A stretch of 28,284 nucleotides of DNA from Spirochaetales bacterium (GTDB lineage Bacteria; Spirochaetota; Spirochaetia; Sphaerochaetales; Sphaerochaetaceae): the NCBI GenBank assembly GCA_022785155.1, contig JALFRH010000035.1, positions 1-28,284 on the forward strand, in the 5' to 3' direction. A model generated the notes under the pieces. The model had not been told where the DNA came from. It saw only the letters and a list, made by a program, of their open reading frames with translations, and made no database searches. Positions 7,566 to 16,191 of the stretch are shown here, one piece after another. The translations under genes were made by a program, and so were the position numbers. Positions within the stretch are counted from its first letter, which is position 1. The number at the start of each line of letters is the position of its first letter.

Positions 7566-9484
7566 CAGATAATCCCGTTTTCATAGACACCAAGAAGTCT
7601 GAAGCCGACAGAAGAAGCTGCAATCTCCCTGCATGTTTCATCAAACTCATTGAAGTCGGGAATAATAGCATCTACATAGAAAGTGTATTCCCATGGCTTT
7701 CCAGGAATTGGCCTTGACTCCAATTTCTGCATATTCAGTCCTCTCTGGTACAGGATTTCCAGCACTTTCATCAAGGCACCCGGCTCGTCCGAGACATTGA
7801 AGAGGAAGGAAGCCTTCTCTTTCTTCCTACCTTTTATGAAAGTCTCTACATTCTCTTCTCTTGTAAGGACATAGAAACGAGTGTAGTTGGAAGGGTTTGT
7901 TTCGATTCCTTGTCTTATTATCTCCATACCATGATAAAGAGCTGCAGGAGAGCCTGCAATTGCAGCCACACTCTTGTCACCGCCGTCCTTTACGAACCCC
8001 ACTGCTCCTGCGGTATCGAAGAAAGGAATGGCTTCTGCATATGGCATTTCACGTTCCAGGAACTCCTTGCACTGGGCGATGGCCTGAGGATGGGAGTAGA
8101 CTTTCTTGATATCTTTGATATCTGTTCCAGGAAAACCTATAAGATTATGTACAACCCTTATTTCAGTCTCACCTACAACCTTCAGCTCCGAGTGTGTCTT
8201 AATGAGATCAAGTGGATCGTATACGGTGCCGCCCAAAGCATTCTCTACAGGAATTACACCAAACTCGGCCTTACCTGAGGAAATGGCATCGAAGGCATCC
8301 TTGAAAGAATGGCAGGGTAATACTTTCACATCTTCGCTGAAGAATCTTCTTGTAGCCAGCTCTGAGAAAGCTCCTCTTTCTCCCTGGAAAGCTACAATGG
8401 TTTCTCCACCTACAGCCTGTGTCAAATCGGCGGAGGCTTCCTTTATTGATTCAGGAATGATTCTCGGTGTCTTTTCCAAGGTCTTTCCGATTACAGGACA
8501 CAAAGCCTCTATATCCCTCATCAGTTTCTCAAACTGCTGGGGATAGAGGGACTGGGGACCGTCGGAGCAAGCCTTCTCTGGATTATTGTGGACTTCGACT
8601 TCAATACCTGAAGCTCCCGCCGCAATAATGGAAAGGGACATAGGAGCGACCATATCCCTTATTCCTGTGGCATGGGAAGGATCTCCGATGATGGGAAGAT
8701 GGGAGAGTTTCTTCACCACAGGAATGGCGGATACATCAAGAGTATTTCTTGTAGCCCTTTCATAGGTCCTAATACCTCTCTCACAGAGAACAACCTTGTC
8801 TGTGCCGCTGGACATAAGATACTCTGCAGCCATAAGCCATTCTTCAATGGTGGCGCTCATTCCCCTTTTGAGAAGTACAGGCATTCCTGTCTTTCCAACA
8901 GCCTTCAATAGTTCGAAGTTCTGCATATTTCTGGCACCGATCTGGAACATATCTATATAGGAGGTCATCATCTCCACATCCAAAGGAGATACCACTTCGG
9001 TCACTACAGGCATATCGAAAGCCTTTCCTGCAGCCTGAAGATATTTCAAGCCCTCTTCTCCCAGTCCCTGGAAGGAATAAGGGGAGGTACGAGGCTTGAA
9101 GGCTCCGCCTCTAAGCATGACGGCTCCCGCCTCCCTCACCTTTTCAGCTATGGCCATAATCTGGTCATAGGACTCGATTGCACAGGGTCCTGCCATCACA
9201 CAGACTCTGTTTCCACCTATGCTTACTCTTCCAATCTTGACGATAGTGTCATCTTTCTTAAGTTCACGGGAAGCCAGTTTATATGGTTTGGAGATGGGAA
9301 GAACGGAACTTACACCTGGTAGAAGTTCTATCTCCCTTGGGTCCACATGTCTGGAGCCCACAGCCCCCAAAACTGTATCGTTTTCACCCACAATCTCTTT
9401 TACGATGAATCCATAGTCTTTGAGAGTGAGGACTACTTTTTCTTTTTCTTCTTTGTTTATACCCTTTTTTAAGATTACAATCAT
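7565..9484 (-). CDS. pheA: Fused DAHP synthase / prephenate dehydratase
   Basis: A 639-residue bifunctional enzyme with the first step of the shikimate pathway (DAHP from PEP and erythrose 4-phosphate) and the conversion of prephenate to phenylpyruvate. Residues 1-70 form the ferredoxin-like N-domain typical of type I-beta DAHP synthases. The synthase follows at about 80-335, with AGPCAIES (98-105), KPRTSPYSFQGLG (130-142) and IGDPSHATG (266-274). After a linker comes prephenate dehydratase at 363-540, with FQGERGAFS (366-374), YSHPQAIAQC (463-472) and NYTRF (533-537). An ACT domain with ESRP (589-592), the phenylalanine-binding motif, ends the protein. No chorismate mutase domain is visible. 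It is read from a divergent promoter shared with nth and coupled to the DUF4416 gene. Confidence 0.93.
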   Translation of the reverse strand: MIVILKKGINKEEKEKVVLTLKDYGFIVKEIVGENDTVLGAVGSRHVDPREIELLPGVSSVLPISKPYKLASRELKKDDTIVKIGRVSIGGNRVCVMAGPCAIESYDQIMAIAEKVREAGAVMLRGGAFKPRTSPYSFQGLGEEGLKYLQAAGKAFDMPVVTEVVSPLDVEMMTSYIDMFQIGARNMQNFELLKAVGKTGMPVLLKRGMSATIEEWLMAAEYLMSSGTDKVVLCERGIRTYERATRNTLDVSAIPVVKKLSHLPIIGDPSHATGIRDMVAPMSLSIIAAGASGIEVEVHNNPEKACSDGPQSLYPQQFEKLMRDIEALCPVIGKTLEKTPRIIPESIKEASADLTQAVGGETIVAFQGERGAFSELATRRFFSEDVKVLPCHSFKDAFDAISSGKAEFGVIPVENALGGTVYDPLDLIKTHSELKVVGETEIRVVHNLIGFPGTDIKDIKKVYSHPQAIAQCKEFLEREMPYAEAIPFFDTAGAVGFVKDGGDKSVAAIAGSPAALYHGMEIIRQGIETNPSNYTRFYVLTREENVETFIKGRKKEKASFLFNVSDEPGALMKVLEILYQRGLNMQKLESRPIPGKPWEYTFYVDAIIPDFNEFDETCREIAASSVGFRLLGVYENGII

Positions 9485-9490
9485 GCCTTG

Positions 9491-9519
9491 ATGATAGTTT
9501 TTTTAAAGGGACAAAGCAA
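9491..9519 (-). promoter_or_regulatory. Leaderless-type promoter of the aromatic fusion gene
   Basis: On the minus strand, TTGCTT (9519-9514), 17 bases, TATCAT (9496-9491), then six bases to the ATG at 9484. The -35 hexamer directly abuts the nth start codon (TTG at 9520), and the nth ribosome site AAAGGG (9505-9510) lies inside the spacer, so the two control signals are interleaved. Confidence 0.55.
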
Positions 9520-10197
9520 TTGAACGATAGCAATCTGAAAGAGAATTATTTTGACAGCATCTTTTCCTCCATCTCTTCTTCGCTTACAGAAATGGGGGCG
9601 CCTATTCCGGCGGTGTCGAAAATAGCCATGGAAGACAACTCTCCATATAGGATTCTTGCTTCCACCATAATATCCCTCCGGACAAGGGATAGCGTCACTT
9701 GGGAGTGCAGTATGAACTTATTCAGACTTGCTCCTAAATTAGAGGATTTATACTCTGCAGACGAGAGTTTGGTTGCAGAATCAATAAAAAAGTGTGGATT
9801 CTACCTTCGTAAGGCAAACCAATTAAAAAGAATAGCCCAGATTGTAATGGAAGAATGGAATGGGGAAATACCCTCTGACATGGATAAACTCATGTCTCTT
9901 CCAGGAGTTGGAATAAAGACTGCAAGTCTTGTATTGAATCTATCATTCAACATGGATGCAATATGTGTGGACTGCCATGTGCATCAGATTTCAAATAGGC
10001 TTGGATGGGTGGATACAGATAAACCGGAAGATACAGAGAAAGAGCTTAAGAAGATACTTCCCAAAAAGTTTTGGATCACCATCAACGAACTCTTTGTAAT
10101 GTGGGGGCAGAATGTCTGCACTCCAATTTCTCCAAAATGCTCCATCTGCCCTTTGGCTGGAAGGTGCCCCAAGATAGGGGAAGAGAGGACAAGATGA
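9520..10197 (+). CDS. nth: Endonuclease III (DNA glycosylase / AP lyase)
   Basis: Base-excision repair enzyme that removes oxidised pyrimidines and nicks abasic sites. Its 225 residues contain the helix-hairpin-helix LPGVGIKTASLVLN, with the Schiff-base lysine K133, and the catalytic aspartate D151 in the VDCHVHQISNR segment. The C-terminal [4Fe-4S] loop is C200-X6-C207-X2-C210-X5-C216, as in E. coli Nth. Where E. coli has SAQATD this protein has SLRTRD (53-58), closer to the QRTRD type common in archaeal enzymes. The start is a TTG with AAAGGG nine bases upstream; the next ATG in frame (residue 25) would remove the first helix. It overlaps pth by four bases. Confidence 0.93.
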   Translation: MNDSNLKENYFDSIFSSISSSLTEMGAPIPAVSKIAMEDNSPYRILASTIISLRTRDSVTWECSMNLFRLAPKLEDLYSADESLVAESIKKCGFYLRKANQLKRIAQIVMEEWNGEIPSDMDKLMSLPGVGIKTASLVLNLSFNMDAICVDCHVHQISNRLGWVDTDKPEDTEKELKKILPKKFWITINELFVMWGQNVCTPISPKCSICPLAGRCPKIGEERTR

Positions 10198-10718
10198 AAA
10201 GATTGATTGTATTTCTTGGAAACCCTGGAAAGGAATATGAAAACACAAGGCATAATGCAGGTTTTCTTCTCTGCAATGAGCTTTTTCCTGCTCTATCATG
10301 GCAGAGCAAGTTCCATTCAATGTACTCTGAAACCAGTGAATACAGAATCTTGAAGCCCCTTACCTATATGAACCTTTCAGGTACTGCCGTGTCTGAATGT
10401 ACTTCTTTCTTTAAAATCAAATGTGACGATATTCTCATAGTACATGACGATCTGGAACTTCCTTTGGGAAAAGCGAAAATGCAGAAGGGAGGGGGACTTC
10501 AAGGCCACAATGGCCTGAGAAATATAAAGGAAAGAGTGGGGAACGATGGGTTTTGGAGGCTACGTATAGGTATAGGAAGGCCTAAAAATAATGACGTAAG
10601 GTTATATGTGACCACACCCTTTACAAAGGATGAGGCCATTACTCTCAGCCACGTTTTTGACAAAATAAATGAAAAACGTCAGTTTTTTTATGAAGAATGG
10701 GAGTTTTCTATAGGTTAG
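10194..10718 (+). CDS. pth: Peptidyl-tRNA hydrolase
   Basis: Releases peptides from peptidyl-tRNAs that fall off the ribosome. It is 174 residues long, slightly short for the family. N10 (FLGNPGKEY), the catalytic H20 (NTRHNAGF) and the VHDDLELPLG segment with a conserved aspartate near 86 are present. The glycine-rich GGGLQGHNGLRNI at 99-111 binds tRNA in known members. The ATG at 10194 is chosen because it begins the conserved MKRLIVFLGNPG; the frame is open further upstream, inside nth, but that extension is not conserved. ATGA overlap with nth and an AGAGGA ribosome site indicate coupling. Confidence 0.96.
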   Translation: MKRLIVFLGNPGKEYENTRHNAGFLLCNELFPALSWQSKFHSMYSETSEYRILKPLTYMNLSGTAVSECTSFFKIKCDDILIVHDDLELPLGKAKMQKGGGLQGHNGLRNIKERVGNDGFWRLRIGIGRPKNNDVRLYVTTPFTKDEAITLSHVFDKINEKRQFFYEEWEFSIG

Positions 10719-10794
10719 GCAGAAGGTTTTTGATACATACAGTTGTTTAATATGGTAATATCTATGGTGAGATCAAAACCAAAAGGGGGATCAC

Positions 10795-13700
10795 ATGACC
10801 AACAGAGATCTTAGAATTGCTGAATTGACAAGAAAAGAAATCGACTTTGAGGAGCCTCTTTTTCAGACAATCAACGGAACAGGATCTTTCTATAGGGAAT
10901 CATCGTCATTAGCCTACAAATACAACGAACAAAAAAAGAAAGAAGGAAGGGATTTCGAATATCTTTCTGCAGCAAATCTCAATGCTTCTGCAATACTACA
11001 CTATGTATACCAGACGATTCTTTCTTATCTTATATCCGGTACAAACGAAGACTTCTTCAGAAGGAGACTCGCCACAGTAAACCAGAATGAAAAACTGTCT
11101 TCTGTCCTTGACTTCTATTCAAAGGCATTTCCAACGGAAATTCCTGACGATAGGACACAGGAAGAAGATATGCGTGGATACTTCATCCACCAAGTCATGT
11201 TGCAGAACAGGGCTCTTCTGGCTGCAGCAAAGCCTCTGATCGCTCCCGATGGTCTTGTTTTCCCAGACTCTTCAAGAGCCCTTTCATCCATCCTTTCATC
11301 CTATGTAAAGGACGATTTGAGAAACGGCGAACCCAATACAGACGACATATTCACTTTCCTGTGCATGCCTGCCCGTCTATATCCGGATTCACTTCTGGAT
11401 CAGATCCAATATATTATCCGAGAATGGTCGGGAATGCTTCCTGAGACCTTCATAACGCTTCTAAAATCTTCCTTGGATTATATAAACGAAGAACAGAAAG
11501 ACCATGGTTTCGGTGGAGCTCCAGGACCAATGCCTGTTATGGATTTCTCTTCTGAAATCAACGAATACGAAGCCTTTTCCTCCGACTCCAACTGGATGCC
11601 GTGTGTAGTTATGATCGCCAAGTCCACACTGGTTTGGCTGGACCAGCTGTCAAAACAATACAAGAGACCAATCACTTCCCTGGACCAGATTCCAGACGAA
11701 GAACTTGATATCATGCAGCATAGAGGTATTACAGCCCTATGGTTGATAGGCCTGTGGCAGAGAAGTGAAGCTTCAAAGACAATCAAGCATCTATGCGGCA
11801 ACCCTGATGCCGTAGCTTCTGCATACTCCCTCAAAGATTATGACATCTCTCCAGATATCGGAGGGTGGGAAGCTGTGGACAATCTTAGGGAAAGATGTAG
11901 GAAAAGAGGTATAAGATTGGCTTCTGATATGGTTCCAAACCATACAGGTATAGACGGCAACTGGGTATATGAACACCCTGAGTACTTTATTTCCCAGGAT
12001 TATTCACCCTTCCCTTCCTATACATACAACGGACCGGATCTATCCTCAAACCCAAACTGGGAAGTGAAATTGGAAGACCATTACTACAACAGGACTGATG
12101 CTGCTGTAACCTTCAGAATGAGGAACAGACATACAGGGGAGACAAGATATGTATTCCATGGTAACGATGGAACGACGATGCCCTGGAACGACACTGCCCA
12201 GCTTGATTATCTGAATCCTGTTACAAGAGAAGCTGTCATCCAGAAGATTCTCCATGTTGCCAGAAACTTCCCTATAATCCGCTTCGATGCAGCCATGACT
12301 CTTGCAAAGAGACATATAGAGAGACTATGGTACCCTAAACCCGGTACAGGTGGAGACATTGCAGGAAGAGCAGAACATGCAATGGACGAAAGAGAGTTCA
12401 ACAGAAGAATCCCTGAGGAGTTCTGGAGGGAAGTTGTAGACAGAGTGGCAAAAGAAGTCCCCGATACTCTTCTCCTGGCAGAAGCTTTCTGGATGATGGA
12501 AGGATACTTTGTAAGGACACTGGGTATGCACCGTGTCTATAACAGTGCCTTCATGAATATGTTGAAGAATCAGGAGAACCAGAAATATAGGGACTCCATT
12601 AAAAAGACACTGGAGTTCGAACCTGAAATCCTCAAGCGCTATGTAAACTTTATGAATAACCCTGATGAAGATACGGCCATAGCACAGTTCGGCTCCGATG
12701 ACAGATACTTCAGTATTGCAACCCTTCTATCCACACTTCCAGGTCTTCCTATGATCGGCCACGGTCAGATCGAAGGATACAGGGAAAAGTATGGAATGGA
12801 ATACCAGAGGGCATATTATGATGAAAAGCCCAACCAGTGGCTCATAGACCAGCATGAAAGAAGAATCTTCCCTCTATTGAGAAAGAGATACCTCTTCGCC
12901 AATGTAGATAACTTCAACCTATATGACTGTGTAGGAAACAGCGGCGTCGAAGAGTCCGTATATGCCTTTGTAAACGGAAGTGGAAAAGAAAGGACATTGG
13001 TTCTCGTAAACAATAGATATGAGAGAGTTTTCGGCACCATCAATACTTCCTGTCCAAAACTGAAGAAAAACGGGGATGAGAAAAAGATGGTGAGAACTAA
13101 TCTTGCTGAAAACCTCAACCTTTCTTATGGCAGCAGAAACTACTGCATAATGGATTGTTTCTCAGATGGGCTCTCATATATTCTTCCTTCCATTTCCATG
13201 TACGACGGATTCTCTTTCTCCCTTGATGGATATCAGGCGAAAGTATTCTGGAACATAAGGGAAATAGAAGATACCGACGGCTGCATAGAATCTCTATACA
13301 AGGAATATGGAGAGAAGGGAATCAGGGATATAGACAAAGCTTTGGCCATGATGAGACTAAAGCCTGTCTATGATGTTCTTGATAAAGCAAGGGATGAGAA
13401 GTTCATAGGCCTCATTGAAGACATCATCAACAATGAAAGCACCAAGGAGAAGGAAAGGGAGCTTCTTTTGGAGCTTGCAGAGATCTACTCCACCCTATAT
13501 GAGATCTATCCGGGACTGGAAGAGAGCGTAAAGGGACAGATCGGTGCAGTTCCATCCGATGTAGAGGCTCAGCCTGTAATAAAGCTTATAAAAGCCTTCT
13601 CAAAGGCATTCGGAGCAAAAGGACCTAAGACTTTCCAGAGCTGGGCAAGTCTCGATGAAAGCATAAAGATTCTCATATCACAGGTTCTGCTCCTTATTCC

Positions 13701-14133
13701 ATTTGCAGAAGACAGCACTCCAAAATCATTGATGGAGACTGCAGACAGATTGATGTTGGATGAGTTCTTCTCAAATTACACATCACTTTTGGGTATGGAC
13801 GAAAACCAGAGGAGAGCCCTCTCCCATGAAGCGGCTTTGATGCTCTCTGCAACCATCCTCTATAAAGAAGAAACCATAGAGAAGACTCCGACTCTTATGC
13901 TTTCTTGCCTTCTCAACGATAGTGGTGTCATGAATTTGGTACAGTGCCATGAATATCAGGGCACAGTATGGTATAATAAGGAAAGTATGCAGAGGGCTAT
14001 AGTCATCTGCACTCTCTCCTATTTTGTTTCCTCTCAGGAAAGAACTGCAAAAGAAACAGACTCTTTTGCAAGGACACTCCTTGAAAAGGAAATAAAGAGT
14101 GGATATAAACTTTCAGGTATAGTAAAGGAATAA
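10795..14133 (+). CDS. Large GH13 (alpha-amylase superfamily) protein
   Basis: A 1112-residue cytoplasmic protein (no signal peptide) with a GH13 TIM-barrel between roughly residues 260 and 720. The catalytic regions are I: DMVPNHTG (378-385); II: RFDAA with nucleophile D498; III: LLAEAF with acid/base E563; IV: FMNNPDE with D624. The triad is complete, but the usual NHDE of region IV is NPDE, so the transition-state histidine is a proline (P623). About 260 residues of helical sequence precede the barrel, and about 300 residues of helix-rich sequence after a probable beta domain end the protein; neither was recognised. The substrate is likely an alpha-glucan, trehalose-type or maltosyl sugar, but specificity cannot be read. 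The ATG has AAAGGGGG seven or so bases upstream. The gene follows pth by 76 bases. Confidence 0.85.
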   Translation: MTNRDLRIAELTRKEIDFEEPLFQTINGTGSFYRESSSLAYKYNEQKKKEGRDFEYLSAANLNASAILHYVYQTILSYLISGTNEDFFRRRLATVNQNEKLSSVLDFYSKAFPTEIPDDRTQEEDMRGYFIHQVMLQNRALLAAAKPLIAPDGLVFPDSSRALSSILSSYVKDDLRNGEPNTDDIFTFLCMPARLYPDSLLDQIQYIIREWSGMLPETFITLLKSSLDYINEEQKDHGFGGAPGPMPVMDFSSEINEYEAFSSDSNWMPCVVMIAKSTLVWLDQLSKQYKRPITSLDQIPDEELDIMQHRGITALWLIGLWQRSEASKTIKHLCGNPDAVASAYSLKDYDISPDIGGWEAVDNLRERCRKRGIRLASDMVPNHTGIDGNWVYEHPEYFISQDYSPFPSYTYNGPDLSSNPNWEVKLEDHYYNRTDAAVTFRMRNRHTGETRYVFHGNDGTTMPWNDTAQLDYLNPVTREAVIQKILHVARNFPIIRFDAAMTLAKRHIERLWYPKPGTGGDIAGRAEHAMDEREFNRRIPEEFWREVVDRVAKEVPDTLLLAEAFWMMEGYFVRTLGMHRVYNSAFMNMLKNQENQKYRDSIKKTLEFEPEILKRYVNFMNNPDEDTAIAQFGSDDRYFSIATLLSTLPGLPMIGHGQIEGYREKYGMEYQRAYYDEKPNQWLIDQHERRIFPLLRKRYLFANVDNFNLYDCVGNSGVEESVYAFVNGSGKERTLVLVNNRYERVFGTINTSCPKLKKNGDEKKMVRTNLAENLNLSYGSRNYCIMDCFSDGLSYILPSISMYDGFSFSLDGYQAKVFWNIREIEDTDGCIESLYKEYGEKGIRDIDKALAMMRLKPVYDVLDKARDEKFIGLIEDIINNESTKEKERELLLELAEIYSTLYEIYPGLEESVKGQIGAVPSDVEAQPVIKLIKAFSKAFGAKGPKTFQSWASLDESIKILISQVLLLIPFAEDSTPKSLMETADRLMLDEFFSNYTSLLGMDENQRRALSHEAALMLSATILYKEETIEKTPTLMLSCLLNDSGVMNLVQCHEYQGTVWYNKESMQRAIVICTLSYFVSSQERTAKETDSFARTLLEKEIKSGYKLSGIVKE

Positions 14134-14155
14134 TTCCTGAAGACGGAGGATAATA

Positions 14156-15370
14156 ATGGAGACTTGGCTTACATATTCAGCTGCTCTTCTTATGGCGTGG
14201 GCCACAGCATTTACTTTTTCTTCCTCGTCATCTCTTTTGGGGATGATGTCATGCTTGACCTCATATCTTACAGGAGTCGCCGCATTTTTGTTCCTTGGAA
14301 CATCGATAGTTACACTTGCAGCAGGAACGGCTAGTCTTAGAAAGAATAGATTGGGAGGCAAGGTCCTTGGAACGACGATTCTTTGGGCTGTTGTAACAAC
14401 CCTTGTGTTGTCTTTCCTTGGTGCTTTCCTTGCAGAATTTGTGGATATAGTATTTCCCGTATCAGCTTCTGCCGGTGGAGAATATGAAATTGAGATGGCA
14501 AAGTTCCTATCCACTACAGATCCCCTCTCATCTTATAGTGTGATTGCAAAAGTATTTATTCCTGCCATCATAGCTTCATTTATCCTGGGTGTAGCCCTTA
14601 CTCCATCCTCCGATATCATAAGGCCTGCATATACAGTCATGAATTCTTTCAGTGAGGTCATGTACAGAATACACAGGACACTTACCTTCTTCGGGGGATG
14701 CTACGTATATGTGGCATCCACATCCTTCTTTTTAGGAGTATGGCAGGAAAAGACAGCATTGGCAGTCCCCCAGCCATTTGTATCCCTGTTTGTCTCTGTT
14801 CTTTTGGTGATACTGATCATTCTTCCATTGCTCTTTGCCTTCTTTACAGGATTCAAGAAGAATCCTTATGGAGTAATCGGAAGAGGCCTCAGTGGAATGA
14901 TTACGGCCTTTGTAAGCAACAATATCTTTGCTTCTTCCCTTATAGGAGAATCTTTGTCACGCTGTAATCTGGGAATACAGAAGAGAATAGCTTCTACAAC
15001 AACTCCTCTTTCCATCCTTATTTCAAGGGGAGGAACAGCCTTTGTATCCACTACTATTGTCATTACACTCCTAAAGACATTAGGAGCAGATATTTCCATG
15101 GAGGCATTGGTCCTCATTTCCCTGTCCATTGCGGCTGCATCCTTCCTTTCATTTATGTTCTCTGGAATAGAAGTTGCAGCAATTTCTGTGATTGCACTAA
15201 AGATGTTGAACATCAACGTCTATGGAGCTGAGGCAGCCATCATTTCTCTTATTCCATTCGTAAATGGTTGCGCCCTTATGATAGATATGCTGATTTCCCT
15301 TATGGCAAACGCAATATCAGGAGTCAGGACTAAGACAGACGCAAAGATTCCACTTAAGGATACAATCTGA
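14156..15370 (+). CDS. Divergent dicarboxylate/amino acid:cation symporter-like transporter
   Basis: A 404-residue inner-membrane protein with many hydrophobic helices. Its order of segments resembles the DAACS (GltP/GltT, SDF) family. A loop AFVSNNIFASSLIGESLSRC (251-270) sits where the serine-rich hairpin 1 lies, PLSILISRGGTAF (284-296) where helix 7 carries NMDGTA, and FVNGCALMIDMLISLMANAISG (368-389) where helix 8 carries the conserved aspartate and NVTGD. The sodium-site NMD is thus SRG and the substrate-site NVTGD is ANAISG. The transport role and substrate are uncertain. The ATG has a GGAGG ribosome site. It lies 22 bases after the GH13 gene and overlaps the next gene, so the three are probably co-transcribed. 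Confidence 0.6.
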   Translation: METWLTYSAALLMAWATAFTFSSSSSLLGMMSCLTSYLTGVAAFLFLGTSIVTLAAGTASLRKNRLGGKVLGTTILWAVVTTLVLSFLGAFLAEFVDIVFPVSASAGGEYEIEMAKFLSTTDPLSSYSVIAKVFIPAIIASFILGVALTPSSDIIRPAYTVMNSFSEVMYRIHRTLTFFGGCYVYVASTSFFLGVWQEKTALAVPQPFVSLFVSVLLVILIILPLLFAFFTGFKKNPYGVIGRGLSGMITAFVSNNIFASSLIGESLSRCNLGIQKRIASTTTPLSILISRGGTAFVSTTIVITLLKTLGADISMEALVLISLSIAAASFLSFMFSGIEVAAISVIALKMLNINVYGAEAAIISLIPFVNGCALMIDMLISLMANAISGVRTKTDAKIPLKDTI

Positions 15371-16137
15371 TGCAGAACCAGAATAGAAAGACCATAGTAT
15401 CTTTGTTGGTTGTCCAGATTGCAATTACACTTTTGTATTCATTCGCCCTCATTGAAGTTCTGCTCTTTTCATACAACCAAGAGGGATGGATAGGTTTGCA
15501 AAGCAATCTTTTGGACTATCTCCCCCATTTGGTTGTTCTGATCTGCTCCCTTTGGCCTCAGGCTGCCTTGATATTCAAGCATAAGCTCCATAGCCAGGAT
15601 GGTGAGATAATGCCCATGTTGTTTACATTTTCTGCCATGCAGGCATCTTTGATCGTAGTGGATGCAGTGGAGGCTATGGGGTATATATTCGTTTACCCTG
15701 AAGCCTTGCTTGTGATACAGAGATTCTCTCTCTTGGGTACAGCCGCCCTCTTTCTGTTGTCTTCCCTCAGATACTATGGTTTTTCTTCATCGAATATCGG
15801 AATGTACACCTTTCTTTTCCTTGCTGTTTCCCTACTGATTTCCGCCATGGTGCCTTTTTCAAGTTACCATGGAAGAATGAGCACCATGACACCAGGATAT
15901 GAAATGTATGTGCAGTTGGTGGTCATAGTTCTGTATGCAGTCGCCATAATCACCTTTATAATGACGGCTGTAAAAGACAAAACCAGTCTCAACGTCAAAA
16001 GATCCATAGCCTTTATCATGATGGGTATTTCCATATATTTGGCTTACTTCAACCATATTTATACAGCAGCAACATCCATTGTATTGGCTCTTCCTGCTAC
16101 TGTAATTCTTGTATTGAATGCAGGGGACAGCCTTTAA
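15370..16137 (+). CDS. Multi-pass membrane protein of unknown function
   Basis: A 255-residue protein with about seven to eight hydrophobic helices (approximately 8-33, 50-70, 81-108, 114-133, 143-163, 180-201 and one or two in 210-250) and short loops. No family was recognised; it loosely resembles the seven-helix sensor modules of bacterial signalling proteins but has no attached output domain. Its ATG overlaps the TGA of the transporter gene (TGATG), so translation is coupled and the two may act together. A bidirectional terminator follows directly. Confidence 0.75.
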   Translation: MQNQNRKTIVSLLVVQIAITLLYSFALIEVLLFSYNQEGWIGLQSNLLDYLPHLVVLICSLWPQAALIFKHKLHSQDGEIMPMLFTFSAMQASLIVVDAVEAMGYIFVYPEALLVIQRFSLLGTAALFLLSSLRYYGFSSSNIGMYTFLFLAVSLLISAMVPFSSYHGRMSTMTPGYEMYVQLVVIVLYAVAIITFIMTAVKDKTSLNVKRSIAFIMMGISIYLAYFNHIYTAATSIVLALPATVILVLNAGDSL

Positions 16138-16143
16138 AAATTT

Positions 16144-16172
16144 AAGGCTGAAGGATTTTATCCCTCAGCCTT
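16144..16172. terminator. Bidirectional terminator between convergent genes
   Basis: Two 12-base arms (16144-16155 and 16161-16172) pair with one mismatch around a TTTTA loop. On the minus strand the hairpin is followed by AAATTTTTAAA. It separates the plus-strand membrane protein gene from gpmI on the minus strand and could serve both. Confidence 0.75.
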
Positions 16173-16191
16173 ATTACAGTCGACTGTCTTC

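Noticed and set aside
10071..10193. Extension of pth upstream into nth
   Set aside because: The extra residues overlap the conserved iron-sulfur end of nth and match nothing in the pth family; the ATG at 10194 begins the conserved N-terminus.
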